Source of the DNA: an uncultured Lachnospiraceae bacterium
Lineage (GTDB): Bacteria; Bacillota; Clostridia; Lachnospirales; Lachnospiraceae
Assembly (NCBI GenBank): GCA_947626775.1
Contig: CANQTL010000004.1
Span: 77,643-128,612 of the forward strand
Length of the DNA: 50,970 bases
Direction: 5' to 3'
The translations under genes and the position numbers were made by a program. Below are positions 36,247 to 45,191 of this stretch, in pieces (positions within the stretch are counted from its first letter, which is position 1; the number at the start of each line of letters is the position of its first letter). The notes below the pieces were generated by a model. It was not told the origin of the DNA, did no database searches, and worked only from the letters and a program-made list of their open reading frames with translations.

Positions 36247-36286
36247 AAATATGCCGCACGGGAGAGATCCCCTGCGGCATATTTTA
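36247..36286 (+). terminator. Intrinsic terminator after the oxidoreductase
   Basis: A 12-bp stem AAATATGCCGCA/TGCGGCATATTT with a GGGAGAGATCCC inner part, ending in TTTT. Confidence 0.88.
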
Positions 36287-36377
36287 TGCAAACGCCTTGT
36301 GTATGGCTTTTTGGCGTGAGGAATCTGCAATTTTAAAATTAATTGTCTCGGAAACCGCGGTTTTTCGGCATTCTGCC

Positions 36378-36386
36378 GGGGGGGGG
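36378..36386 (+). repeat. Nine-G homopolymer upstream of the hybrid kinase
   Basis: An uninterrupted run of nine G's follows a small hairpin (CGGCA-TTC-TGCCG). It lies about 45 bases before a TATAAT box at 36430-36435, in the probable promoter region of the kinase gene. No matching -35 was found. Confidence 0.8.
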
Positions 36387-36482
36387 CGAAAATTGACCTC
36401 AAAAGGTAGATTTTTTGTCACAAATCAATTATAATGACTTAATGTAAGGGTTTGTTTGGTCAGCGCAAGGGGAGGAACGGAT

Positions 36483-36533
36483 ATGAAAAAAGACGTTGCC
36501 GAAGTGGGGGGGGGCCCTTGGGAGAAGGGTTAA
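36483..36533 (+). other. Expected start of the kinase gene, out of frame across a nine-G tract
   Basis: GGGGAGG (36470-36476) is followed six bases later by ATG (36483), but that frame ends at a TAA after 16 codons. The tract of nine G's at 36506-36514 separates it from the long kinase frame. With eight G's the two join as MKKDVAEVGGALGRRVNFH, leading directly into the first membrane helix. So the kinase is switched off in this copy, or the base count is wrong. Confidence 0.7.
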
Positions 36534-39500
36534 TTTCCATTTCCTGTTACGTGGGTTTATTATAGTCGTATTGATCAGTGTCGGGATATTTCTTTTCCTG
36601 ATGAACCGGATGGCGAACAAGAGTAAGGACGCCACGCTGGATATCGCCAATTTCTTTATCGAGAGAATGAATCAGCAGATCACCAATCATTTTCAGACGA
36701 CGATGGACATCAAGCTGTCGCAGGTGGAGAGTATCGTCAGGACGACGCCGCCCGGCGGCGAGCTGCAGGGAGAGGAACTGCGGGACGCCATGGTTGCCAG
36801 CGGCGTTGCGCGCAAATTTCTCTTTCTGGGGCTGATGGATGAAAACGGTAACTTTGAGAGGCTGTTTGGGGAGGAGATGACCGTCTCGGATCTGGACGAA
36901 TTTGCGGAATCCCTCAGGGACGGCCGCAAGGACGTGGCTTTTGCCGTTTCGCCGACACAGCAGAAGGGAGTTACGCTTCTGGGTTATCCCTGCGCCTATG
37001 AGATGGAAAACGGCGAGAAGAGTATCGCTCTGGTGGGCGGCATTTCCATGGATTTTGTCAGCGATACGCTGGCTCTGGGCGACCGCGATGCGGATACTTA
37101 TTCTTATATCATCCGGCAGAACGGAGATTTTATCATCAAGGGGGAATCTGTCACCCAGAACAATTTCTATGAGCGCCAGTACGAGATTATCACCGGCAGC
37201 GAGGAGAAGAGCACAGAGGAGTATGTGTCCGAGATCAAGGATGCGATCGACTCCAGAAGCGATTTCACGATTATGCTGCCGATCGGCGACGAGACCAAGT
37301 ATCTCTACATCGCGCCGCTCAGCTATTCGGACTGGTATCTGATCACCATTACCTCCTATAATGTTCTTGACAATTTTATCCAGACTCTCGACAGGCAGAG
37401 GATCACGTCCTTTTTGACTGCCATGCTCGCGATGTTCATTCTGTTCATGGTAGTGTTTGTCCTGTTCTATGAGATGACCAAGAAACAGATCGTGGAGACG
37501 GAGCGTGCCCGCGAGGAGGCGGTCAGGGCGAACAAGGCGAAGAGCGAGTTCCTGTCGAATATGAGCCATGATATCAGGACGCCGATGAACGCGATCGTCG
37601 GAATGACGGAGATACTGCTGCGCAATACCAAGAGCCGGATCGACAGGAGTTATCTGACAAACATTAAAAATTCCAGTTCTTCTCTGCTTGCGCTGATTAA
37701 CAATATCCTGGATTTTTCCAAAATAGAATCCGGTAAGATCGAGATCGTAGAGGAAGAGTACAACATGATGTCGATGTTAAACGACCTGGGCATGAGTTTC
37801 CTCAATGTGATCGGGGCAAGGCCCATCGCGCTGGTATTCGATATCGATAGGGAACTGCCTAGGAAGATGTATGGCGATCTGGGCCGCATCCGTCAGATCC
37901 TCGTGAATCTCATCAACAATGCGGTCAAATTCACGGAATCGGGCAGCGTGGAACTGCGTATCCGGATGGAAAAAATATACGAGCAGGACAGCGCCGTGCT
38001 GCACTTCGCAGTCAGGGATACGGGGCAGGGCATCAGACAGGAAGATCTGGGCAAACTGTTCCACACGTTTCAGCAGGTAGATACGAAAAAGAATCGGAAT
38101 AAAGAGGGTACGGGGCTGGGCCTGTCGATCTCCAAACAGCTTGTGGAGGTCATGGGCGGAGAGATCAGCGTGCAGAGCGAGTACGGCATCGGAACGGAAT
38201 TTGACTTCACCATCCCGCAGAAGGTGGTTGACTGGGAGCCAGCGGCGGCGGTGCGAAAGGAGGCTGCGCGCGGACATGTGGTCGTCAGCGCGTGGACGGC
38301 CAACCCGCGCATCTCCGATTATGTGGCGTATCTGACGCAGGAGTACGGGCTTGATTACGTGGACTGGCAGGATGCCGCCGCCAATGAGGAACACGTCGAT
38401 TTTCTTTTTGTGGACGGCGCGATCTACCAGAAAATCAAAGCCTTCGACGGGGAATACACGATACCGGACGACACGGAGGTGTGTGTGGTTCAGAATCCGG
38501 TCAAAGAAAATTACTGGGATGAGCCGGTCACAATCGTCAATAAGCCGCTCTACACGTTGAACTTCTGTCAGGTGCTCAATCATGAATCTGAAGACGGGCA
38601 GGAGGAACAGGCGAGCGAGGCGGACTTTACGGCGCCGGAGGCGAGGATTCTGATCGTTGACGATACGCCGATGAATCTGGAGGTGGCGAGAGGGCTCTTA
38701 AAACCGCTGCGGATGAAAATATACACGGCGGAGAGCGGCAAGCGTGCCATCGAGATGATTCAGAAGAACCGCTATGACATCGTGTTTATGGATCACATGA
38801 TGCCGGGAATGGACGGGATAGAGACGACACGGAAGATACGGGCCATGGGAGGCGAATATGCGGAGAATCTGCCGATTATCGCGCTGACTGCCAACGCGGT
38901 GCTGGATGCCAGGGAGTCTTTCAGAGAGGCAGGCATGAATGATTTCGTCGCCAAGCCGATTGACTTTAAGAATATCTGTTACAAGCTTCGCAAGTGGCTG
39001 CCGGAGGAGAAAATCTGTCTTGACGCTGCTCCGGCAAGGCAGGAGGCGGAGGACAGGAAAGACGGTCTTACGGTGATCGAAGGACTGGACGTTAGCGAAG
39101 GGATCAAAAATACGGGAAGCCTGGAGCTGTACACGAAGCTGTTGGGCGATTTCTACCGGCTGATCGACGTTAAGGCGTTGAAGATTGAGCAGTGTCTCGC
39201 GGAGGGAATGATACGGGATTATACGATCGAGGTGCATGCAATGAAAAATGCCGCCCGCACGATCGGCGCGGCGAGACTGGCGGATTTCTTCTATGAGATG
39301 GAGAAGTGCGGAAACGCGGAGGATATCGAGACGCTGGAGGCGCAGACGCCGAAACTCATGGAACTGTACAGGAGTTACAAGGAAGTGCTGGAACCCTACG
39401 GGAAAGTGGATGACAGCAGGAAGCGGGACGTCCCAAACGAGGAACTGGTGCGGATCCTGCAAAAGCTGTGCAGCGCTGTGGACAGCTTCGGTCTGAACAG

Positions 39501-39654
39501 AATTGACGAGGCGTTTGGAGAGCTGGAGAAGTGCAGAGTGCCTGACGAACTGTCGGAACTGATGTCGAAACTCAGAGTTTATGTGGCCGACGTGGCCATG
39601 GATGAGATTATGAACACCAGCCGCGCCATGATGGAGCAGCTGGAGAAATCATAG
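36496..39654 (+). CDS. Membrane hybrid sensor histidine kinase (HisKA-HATPase-REC-Hpt)
   Basis: The open frame gives 1052 residues. Order: membrane helix (~20-36), extracellular Cache-like sensor (~40-300), second helix (~308-328), coiled coil, HisKA with phospho-His H358 (NMSHDIRTPMNAIV), HATPase with NLINNAVKFTE, DTGQGI and GTGLGLSI, a degenerate receiver-like region (~590-700), a true receiver with D766 (DIVFMDHMMPGMDG) and a C-terminal Hpt with H914 (EVHAMKNAAR). This is a full phosphorelay in one chain. The usual ATG-plus-ribosome-site lies at 36483 in another frame; without it only a TTG at 36496 is available. The response-regulator gene follows after 25 bases. Confidence 0.88.
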   Translation: MPKWGGALGRRVNFHFLLRGFIIVVLISVGIFLFLMNRMANKSKDATLDIANFFIERMNQQITNHFQTTMDIKLSQVESIVRTTPPGGELQGEELRDAMVASGVARKFLFLGLMDENGNFERLFGEEMTVSDLDEFAESLRDGRKDVAFAVSPTQQKGVTLLGYPCAYEMENGEKSIALVGGISMDFVSDTLALGDRDADTYSYIIRQNGDFIIKGESVTQNNFYERQYEIITGSEEKSTEEYVSEIKDAIDSRSDFTIMLPIGDETKYLYIAPLSYSDWYLITITSYNVLDNFIQTLDRQRITSFLTAMLAMFILFMVVFVLFYEMTKKQIVETERAREEAVRANKAKSEFLSNMSHDIRTPMNAIVGMTEILLRNTKSRIDRSYLTNIKNSSSSLLALINNILDFSKIESGKIEIVEEEYNMMSMLNDLGMSFLNVIGARPIALVFDIDRELPRKMYGDLGRIRQILVNLINNAVKFTESGSVELRIRMEKIYEQDSAVLHFAVRDTGQGIRQEDLGKLFHTFQQVDTKKNRNKEGTGLGLSISKQLVEVMGGEISVQSEYGIGTEFDFTIPQKVVDWEPAAAVRKEAARGHVVVSAWTANPRISDYVAYLTQEYGLDYVDWQDAAANEEHVDFLFVDGAIYQKIKAFDGEYTIPDDTEVCVVQNPVKENYWDEPVTIVNKPLYTLNFCQVLNHESEDGQEEQASEADFTAPEARILIVDDTPMNLEVARGLLKPLRMKIYTAESGKRAIEMIQKNRYDIVFMDHMMPGMDGIETTRKIRAMGGEYAENLPIIALTANAVLDARESFREAGMNDFVAKPIDFKNICYKLRKWLPEEKICLDAAPARQEAEDRKDGLTVIEGLDVSEGIKNTGSLELYTKLLGDFYRLIDVKALKIEQCLAEGMIRDYTIEVHAMKNAARTIGAARLADFFYEMEKCGNAEDIETLEAQTPKLMELYRSYKEVLEPYGKVDDSRKRDVPNEELVRILQKLCSAVDSFGLNRIDEAFGELEKCRVPDELSELMSKLRVYVADVAMDEIMNTSRAMMEQLEKS

Positions 39655-39679
39655 AGTGGCAAAGTAAGGGGGAGAAAAG

Positions 39680-40453
39680 ATGGAGAGAAAGATGAACGTC
39701 ATGATCGTGTCGGAGTCGCAGAGCTATCTGCTGGTATCTCTGCAGAGCAAGCTGGAGCAGATGAACTGCAGGGTATTTAATCTGCCTGCCGATCCCAACG
39801 AGATCAGCAGGGTAAAGGAGCACATCGATCTGCTCTTCCTGATGGCGGACGAAAATCTGCTGGCGCAGAACGGCGGTCTGATTTACTTAAAAGACAGGAC
39901 GGTGGAAGAGCATATCCCGATCTTTGTGACCGGCGACGAGGAGAATCTGGAGGCGATCCGCAACGGCATTTTTATCCACTCGATCCAGCGGGAATTCCCG
40001 CGTCCGATCAATGTGGGCGAGGTGGCGGAGCACCTGTGCGAGTATATGGAAAATTATGGCAATCAGAATAAGAAGAAGATTTTGGTGGTGGACGATTCCG
40101 GCATGGTGCTTAGAAGCGTGGAGGAATGGCTGGGAGCGGACTATGAGATTTTCATGGCCAACTCCGGGATGACGGCGATCAAGTATCTGACCGGCAATCG
40201 GCCCGATCTGATCCTGCTGGACTATGAGATGCCCGTGGTAGACGGCAGCCAGGTGCTGGAGATGATACGTTCCGATCCGGAGTTCTCGGATATGCCGATC
40301 ATCTTTCTGACCGGCAAGAGTGATAAGGAGAGCGTGCAGAAAGTCATGGCCTTAAAGCCTGACGGCTACCTCTTAAAAACCATGCCGCCCGAGCAGATCC
40401 GAAAGACGATCGCCGAATTCTTTGAGAAGAGAAAGGCGGAGGGCAGATATTGA
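39680..40453 (+). CDS. Double-receiver response regulator without output domain
   Basis: 257 residues. The first ~125 residues resemble a receiver fold but lack the usual acidic pocket (VMIVSESQSYLLVSL). The second domain (~133-250) is a canonical receiver: KILVVDDSG, phospho-Asp in LILLDYEMPVVDG, LTGKSD and a C-terminal lysine. No DNA-binding or enzymatic domain follows. It is likely a phosphate shuttle or adaptor for the upstream hybrid kinase and may connect to the c-di-GMP proteins downstream. GGGGGAG precedes the ATG. Confidence 0.88.
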   Translation: MERKMNVMIVSESQSYLLVSLQSKLEQMNCRVFNLPADPNEISRVKEHIDLLFLMADENLLAQNGGLIYLKDRTVEEHIPIFVTGDEENLEAIRNGIFIHSIQREFPRPINVGEVAEHLCEYMENYGNQNKKKILVVDDSGMVLRSVEEWLGADYEIFMANSGMTAIKYLTGNRPDLILLDYEMPVVDGSQVLEMIRSDPEFSDMPIIFLTGKSDKESVQKVMALKPDGYLLKTMPPEQIRKTIAEFFEKRKAEGRY

Positions 40454-40457
40454 GGAT

Positions 40458-41276
40458 TTACAGCTTATGAAACGAAGGACTGCGCTTTTCAAAGGTCGTA
40501 TAGTACCGGAAGCCGCAGTCCTTCAGCATGTCTGCGGCGCGGTCAAAGCCGGAAGCAATCTGCGCAGGGGTGTGGGCGTCCGAGCCGACCGTGACGATTT
40601 CGCCGCCCAGCTCCCGGTAGCGTCTCAGCACGCCGGCACAGGGATTAGGCTCGCGCATCCCCCTGGCCAGCCCCGCCGTGTTGAGCTCGACGCCTTTTTC
40701 CATATCGATCAGGCGAGCGAGGATCGCGTCGAAGACGTCGCGGTAGGCTTCATAGGAGTATCCCTCGTCCTTCTGCGGACCGTAGCGCACCACATAGTCC
40801 AGGTGGCCGTAGACATCGAAGTTGCTGTAGGAGCGCAGATTTTCCAGAATGGATTCAAAATATTCCCGGTATGCCGCCTCCTGCGTCCGGCCTTCATAGA
40901 AGGCAGGATAGTAGGGATCCTGGCCGTGGCAGACATGGGAGGAGGCGATGACAAAATCGTAGTCGTGGGCTTTGACGAAGGCGGCGTTCTGCCTCGTCAG
41001 ATGGGGCTGTAAGCCCAGTTCCAGGCCGAAACGGATCTCGATTCTGCCGGCGTATTTTTCCCGCAGTTTCAGAAGGTCGTACAGATAGGCGTCCGCGTTC
41101 AGTTCGAAGATGTCCGCGGGCTCGTCTTTGTCGGCGGGATAGTCGAAATCATTGTGTTCCGTGAAGCACATCCGGGTCAGTCCGTGTTCAATCCCCTGTA
41201 AGATCATCTCCTCCATGGGTGTGTCGCTGTCGCCGGAGAAGGAAGAGTGTAAGTGACAGTCTGCTGTGATCGGCAT
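40458..41276 (-). CDS. PHP-family histidinol-phosphatase-like phosphoesterase
   Basis: 272 residues. The PHP metal-binding motifs are visible: DCHLHSSFSGD at residues ~6-16, FTEHNDFDYP (~38), GLELGL, ASSHVCHG, VYGHLDYV and TVGSDAHTP near the C-terminus. The family includes HisJ-type histidinol-phosphatase (histidine synthesis), but no his genes are nearby, so the substrate stays open. Convergent with the receiver gene, with a gap of only four bases. Confidence 0.85.
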   Translation of the reverse strand: MPITADCHLHSSFSGDSDTPMEEMILQGIEHGLTRMCFTEHNDFDYPADKDEPADIFELNADAYLYDLLKLREKYAGRIEIRFGLELGLQPHLTRQNAAFVKAHDYDFVIASSHVCHGQDPYYPAFYEGRTQEAAYREYFESILENLRSYSNFDVYGHLDYVVRYGPQKDEGYSYEAYRDVFDAILARLIDMEKGVELNTAGLARGMREPNPCAGVLRRYRELGGEIVTVGSDAHTPAQIASGFDRAADMLKDCGFRYYTTFEKRSPSFHKL

Positions 41277-41454
41277 GGCTGGTCCTCCGTTTGTCAGGAT
41301 TCAGGCGGCATACGCCCCGCGCGCCACAGTATCCGGCGCAAAGATACGAGGGCGGACCGCCGTATCCAGTATAGCCGCTGCCGGCGGAAAATGCAACGGC
41401 GGTGTGCGGCTCAGCTCTTTTTTGGAGGATCTGCAATATTTTTGATTTTACATC

Positions 41455-41483
41455 TTGAATTTTCAGGACAAATTAGGTACAAT
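41455..41483 (+). promoter_or_regulatory. Promoter of gap
   Basis: TTGAAT (41455-41460), a 17-base spacer and TACAAT (41478-41483); start point near 41490, leader of about 82 bases. Confidence 0.72.
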
Positions 41484-41490
41484 AATCGTG

Positions 41491-41508
41491 TTGACAAAAT
41501 TTTGTCAA
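41491..41508. promoter_or_regulatory. 18-bp perfect palindrome at the gap start point
   Basis: TTGACAAAATTTTGTCAA begins at the expected +1 and reads the same on both strands. Its TTG...CAA ends and A/T-rich centre recall Rex (NADH/NAD+ sensor) operators, though the inner bases differ from the common TTGTTAA form. A glycolytic repressor is the alternative. Confidence 0.65.
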
Positions 41509-41571
41509 TCTTAACCAATTTAAGAGGGGCAAAATTAGATAAAAAAACATATTATTCAGGAGGGACAAAAA

Positions 41572-42573
41572 ATGGCAGTAAGAGTAGCAATCAATGGTTT
41601 CGGCCGCATCGGCCGTCTCGCATTCAGACAGATGTTTGGCGCGGAGGGATATGAGGTAGTAGCGATCAACGATCTGACGAGCCCCAAGATGCTGGCACAT
41701 CTGTTGAAGTATGATTCCTCACAGGGTAAGTACGCTCTGGCGGATACGGTATCCGCAGGCGAGGACACGATCACCGTTGACGGCAAGACGCTGAAAATTT
41801 ACAAAGAGCCCGATGCAAACAACTGCCCTTGGGGTGAGTTCAAGGTTGACGTTGTACTGGAGTGCTCCGGTTTCTACACCAGCAAGGAGAAGGCTCAGGC
41901 GCACATCAACGCCGGCGCAAGAAAAGTTGTCATCTCGGCGCCCGCAGGCAATGACCTTCCTACCATCGTATACAATGTAAACCACAAGACGCTGAAGCCT
42001 ACGGACACGATTATCTCCGCAGCTTCCTGCACGACGAACTGCCTGGCTCCCATGGCGAAGGCTCTGAACGATCTGGCAACGATCAAGTCCGGTATCATGA
42101 GCACGATCCACGCTTACACCGGCGATCAGATGATCCTCGATGGCCCTCAGAGAAAGGGTGATCTGAGAAGATCCCGCGCAGGCGCGGTCAACATCGTTCC
42201 CAACAGCACGGGCGCGGCTAAGGCAATCGGCCTGGTTATCCCTGAGCTGAACGGCAAGCTGATCGGTTCCGCACAGCGTGTTCCCACTCCTACAGGCTCC
42301 ACGACGATCCTGGTAGCGACCGTTGAGAAGTCCGTGACCAAGGAGGAGATCAATGCGGCGATGAAGGCGGCTTCCAACGAGTCCTTCGGCTACAACGAGG
42401 ACGAGATCGTATCCTCCGATATCGTAGGCAGCACCTACGGTTCCATCTTCGATGCGACTCAGACCATGGTTGGCGCTGACAATCTGGTACAGGTTGTTTC
42501 CTGGTACGACAACGAGAACAGCTACACTTCTCAGATGGTTCGCACGATCAAGTACTTCTCTGAGTTAGCATAG
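41572..42573 (+). CDS. gap: Glyceraldehyde-3-phosphate dehydrogenase
   Basis: 333 residues. NAD-dependent oxidation of glyceraldehyde-3-phosphate, the product of the KDPG aldolase encoded upstream as well as of glycolysis. The Rossmann start [15 protein letters not shown], the catalytic cysteine in [12 protein letters not shown] and the C-terminal [14 protein letters not shown] are standard. AGGAGGG precedes the ATG. First gene of gap-pgk-tpiA. Confidence 0.97.
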   Translation: MAVRVAINGFGRIGRLAFRQMFGAEGYEVVAINDLTSPKMLAHLLKYDSSQGKYALADTVSAGEDTITVDGKTLKIYKEPDANNCPWGEFKVDVVLECSGFYTSKEKAQAHINAGARKVVISAPAGNDLPTIVYNVNHKTLKPTDTIISAASCTTNCLAPMAKALNDLATIKSGIMSTIHAYTGDQMILDGPQRKGDLRRSRAGAVNIVPNSTGAAKAIGLVIPELNGKLIGSAQRVPTPTGSTTILVATVEKSVTKEEINAAMKAASNESFGYNEDEIVSSDIVGSTYGSIFDATQTMVGADNLVQVVSWYDNENSYTSQMVRTIKYFSELA

Positions 42574-42613
42574 GACAAACAAGTTTGTCCCGAGATTCGC
42601 TGCGCGAACTCGA
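42573..42613 (+). repeat. Two small hairpins directly after gap
   Basis: GGACAAAC-AA-GTTTGTCC (42573-42590) starts within the stop codon, followed by CGAG(A)TTCGC-TGC-GCGAACTCG (42591-42613). They have very short loops and no T-run, and fit the window's wider family of mini-hairpins rather than terminators. Confidence 0.7.
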
Positions 42614-42633
42614 AAAAAATAAGGTGTAATCTT

Positions 42634-42668
42634 ACAGAGGCTCGGCCGTTGGGCCGGGTCTCTGTTTT
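42634..42668 (+). terminator. Intrinsic terminator between gap and pgk
   Basis: A 14-bp stem with two G-U pairs (ACAGAGGCTCGGCC with GGCCGGGTCTCTGT, loop GTTG) ends in TTTT. It should cap most gap transcripts, so pgk and tpiA get read-through or a separate weak start. TATAAA lies at 42684-42689 without a clear -35. TTTTACGCGAGCAATGA follows. Confidence 0.8.
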
Positions 42669-42709
42669 ACGCGAGCAATGATGTATAAATTAAACAGGAG
42701 GGCATACAC

Positions 42710-43933
42710 ATGTCATTAAACAAGAAATCCGTAGATGATATCAATGTTAAGGGAAAGCGCGTTCTCGTGAGATGCGATTTCAATGTTCCGCTGAAAGAGG
42801 GCAAGATCACGGACGAGACCCGTATTGTGGCGGCGCTTCCCACGATCAAGAAGCTGATTGCAGACGGCGGCAAAGTCATCCTCTGCTCCCATCTCGGCAA
42901 GGTAAAGAACGGCCCGAACGAGGGCGAGTCCCTGGCTCCCGTGGCGGAGCGGCTGTCCGAGAAGCTGGGTAAGCCCGTCAATTTCGTATCTGATTACAAC
43001 GTGACCGGCGAGGCGGCTACCGCTGCCGTCAACGCTATGAAGGAAGGCGACGTCGTACTTCTGCAGAACACCCGTTTCCGCGGCTCCGAGGAGACCAAGA
43101 ACGGAGAGCAGTTCAGCAAGGAGCTGGCTGATCTGTGTGACGTCTATGTGTGCGACGCGTTCGGTTCCTCCCACAGAGCGCACGCTTCCGTGGCCGGCGT
43201 GACGGATGTTGTCCGCGCGAAGGGCGGCGAGTGCGCGGTAGGTTATCTGATGCAGAAGGAGATCGACTTCCTCGGCAACGCGGTGGAGAATCCCGTGAGA
43301 CCTTTCGTAGCGATCCTTGGCGGCGCCAAGGTAGCCGACAAGCTGAACGTGATCAACAATCTGCTGGAGAAGTGCGATACGCTGATCATCGGCGGCGGCA
43401 TGGCTTTCACCTTCTTAAAGGCGCAGGGCTATGAGATCGGCAATTCCCTGGTGGACGACGAGAAGCTCGACTACTGCAAGGAGATGATGGATAAGGCGAA
43501 GAAGCTGGGCAAGAAGCTGCTGCTTCCCGTGGACACGACGATTGCAGACGCGTTCCCGAATCCGATCGACGCCAAGATCGACGTGGAGGTAGTGGACGCC
43601 GACAAGATTCCGGCCAATAAAGAAGGCCTGGATATCGGCACCAAGACGATGGAGCTGTATGCCGACGCGGTGAAGTCCGCAAAGACGGTTGTCTGGAACG
43701 GCCCTATGGGCGTGTTCGAGAATCCGATTCTCGCGAAGGGCACGATCGCGGTGGCGAAGGCTCTGGCAGAGACTTCCGCGACGACCATCATCGGCGGCGG
43801 CGACTCCGCGGCGGCTGTCAACCAGCTCGGCTTTGCGGACAAGATGAGCCACATCTCCACAGGAGGCGGCGCTTCCCTGGAATTCCTGGAGGGCAAAGAG
43901 CTTCCGGGCGTGGTTGCGGCTGACGACAGATGA
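42710..43933 (+). CDS. pgk: Phosphoglycerate kinase
   Basis: 407 residues. It makes ATP and 3-phosphoglycerate from 1,3-bisphosphoglycerate. Motifs include [56 protein letters not shown] and the C-terminal [13 protein letters not shown] and [22 protein letters not shown] precedes the ATG. Confidence 0.97.
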   Translation: MSLNKKSVDDINVKGKRVLVRCDFNVPLKEGKITDETRIVAALPTIKKLIADGGKVILCSHLGKVKNGPNEGESLAPVAERLSEKLGKPVNFVSDYNVTGEAATAAVNAMKEGDVVLLQNTRFRGSEETKNGEQFSKELADLCDVYVCDAFGSSHRAHASVAGVTDVVRAKGGECAVGYLMQKEIDFLGNAVENPVRPFVAILGGAKVADKLNVINNLLEKCDTLIIGGGMAFTFLKAQGYEIGNSLVDDEKLDYCKEMMDKAKKLGKKLLLPVDTTIADAFPNPIDAKIDVEVVDADKIPANKEGLDIGTKTMELYADAVKSAKTVVWNGPMGVFENPILAKGTIAVAKALAETSATTIIGGGDSAAAVNQLGFADKMSHISTGGGASLEFLEGKELPGVVAADDR

Positions 43934-43959
43934 GATAAGCAGAGCGAGAAGCGGCGCGC

Positions 43960-44042
43960 CGAAAGATGCCGTGCTTGCACGGGGCATCTTTCGGATGCGC
44001 TGCTTTGAGGGTGCAACGCACCCGAGGAATTGCGCAGCAATT
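43960..44042 (+). repeat. Three consecutive hairpins in the pgk-tpiA gap
   Basis: An 11-bp stem CGAAAGATGCC/GGCATCTTTCG with an inner GTGC/GCAC (43960-43993), then GGGTGC-AAC-GCACCC (44009-44023) and AATTGC-GCA-GCAATT (44028-44042). None ends in a T-run. The 237-base gap has no gene; an effect on mRNA stability or processing of the operon is likely. Confidence 0.7.
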
Positions 44043-44170
44043 TCGAGGCGATGCCTATCGAATGCCACTGGCAAAATGCGATGTGACGACAGGCCGTGCG
44101 ACTGCTTACGGAATAGAGAAAGCATCTGCCTGTCAATCATGAATTATAGAAAATAAGAGAGGACAAGAAA

Positions 44171-44917
44171 ATGGCAAGAAGAAAAATCGTAGCCGGCAAC
44201 TGGAAGATGAACATGACTCCCAGCGAGGCGGTGAAGCTGTGTGACGAGCTGAAGGATCTGGTGAAATCCGACAGCGTTGACGTGGTGTACTGCGTACCCG
44301 CGATCGATATCGTACCTGTTGTGAATGCCGTCAAGGGCACGAACGTGGCGGTCGGCGCGGAGAATATGTATTTCGAAGAGAAGGGCGCGTACACGGGCGA
44401 GATCTCCGCGGCAATGATCAAGGACGCGGGCGCGAAGTATGTGATCATCGGCCACTCCGAGAGGCGCGACTACTTCAAGGAGGACGACGCGCTGCTCAAC
44501 AAGAAAGTCAAGAAGGCGTTCGAGGCTGGGCTTACCCCGATCCTCTGCTGCGGCGAGACGCTGGAACAGAGAGAGATGGGCGTCACCATGGACTGGATCA
44601 GACTGCAGATCAAGTCCGATCTGACGGGCGTTACGGCGGATCAGGTCAAGAGCATGGTGATCGCGTACGAGCCGATCTGGGCGATCGGCACGGGCAAGAC
44701 GGCAACCACCGAGCAGGCGGAGGAAGTCTGCAAGGGCATCCGCGAGTGCATCGCCGAGATTTACGATGCGGCGACGGCTGAGGCGGTCCGTATCCAGTAT
44801 GGCGGATCCGTCAACGCGGGCAATGCCGCGGAGCTGTTCGCGCAGCCCGATATCGACGGCGGCCTGGTAGGCGGCGCTTCCCTGAAGGCTGACTTCGGCA
44901 AGATCGTGAACTACTGA
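44171..44917 (+). CDS. tpiA: Triosephosphate isomerase
   Basis: 248 residues. It interconverts dihydroxyacetone phosphate and glyceraldehyde-3-phosphate. The active-site segments are intact: GNWKMN (Lys), IGHSERR (His), [11 protein letters not shown] (Glu) and [10 protein letters not shown] (phosphate). Third gene of the glycolytic cluster. Confidence 0.97.
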   Translation: MARRKIVAGNWKMNMTPSEAVKLCDELKDLVKSDSVDVVYCVPAIDIVPVVNAVKGTNVAVGAENMYFEEKGAYTGEISAAMIKDAGAKYVIIGHSERRDYFKEDDALLNKKVKKAFEAGLTPILCCGETLEQREMGVTMDWIRLQIKSDLTGVTADQVKSMVIAYEPIWAIGTGKTATTEQAEEVCKGIRECIAEIYDAATAEAVRIQYGGSVNAGNAAELFAQPDIDGGLVGGASLKADFGKIVNY

Positions 44918-44924
44918 TTGACGG

Positions 44925-45005
44925 CACAGCCGGAATCTCGGCTGTGATCGTGAACGTGCATGGCCCGTTCCGATTGCGACAGTGCGTGATCGGAGCGGGT
45001 TTTGC
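44925..45005 (+). terminator. Terminator region of tpiA
   Basis: First hairpin CACAGCCG/CGGCTGTG (44925-44946), then a longer 11-bp stem CCCGTTCCGAT/ATCGGAGCGGG (44964-44999) followed by TTTTGCTGTTTTT. Confidence 0.82.
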
Positions 45006-45053
45006 TGTTTTTGGGAAATTTATAAGAAGCGGAGGCAGATTTTTTCAGGGATC

Positions 45054-45092
45054 GTGCAACTTTTGGGCGGATCAGGCGCTCTATCAGACAGA
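45054..45092 (+). repeat. 39-base promoter-like repeat, copy A
   Basis: GTGCAACTTTT, 14 variable bases and CTCTATCAGACAGA match copy B (50536-50574) at 32 of 39 positions with no gap. It lies upstream of the redox/EAL gene. Both copies are preceded by a T-run. Confidence 0.7.
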
Positions 45093-45176
45093 TATTGTAA
45101 TACAGGGAATATTCTTCTTCCCATTCTTTCTGTTATTTGTTAGAATAAAACATATAGGGAAACGGGTAACCAACGA

Positions 45177-45186
45177 GGGGGGGGGG
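45177..45186 (+). promoter_or_regulatory. Ten-G tract serving as ribosome site of the redox/EAL gene
   Basis: Ten G's end five bases before the ATG at 45192 and run into an in-frame GTG at 45186. The only ribosome site is this homopolymer, so its length sets the strength or spacing of initiation. Confidence 0.7.
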
Positions 45187-45191
45187 TGACG

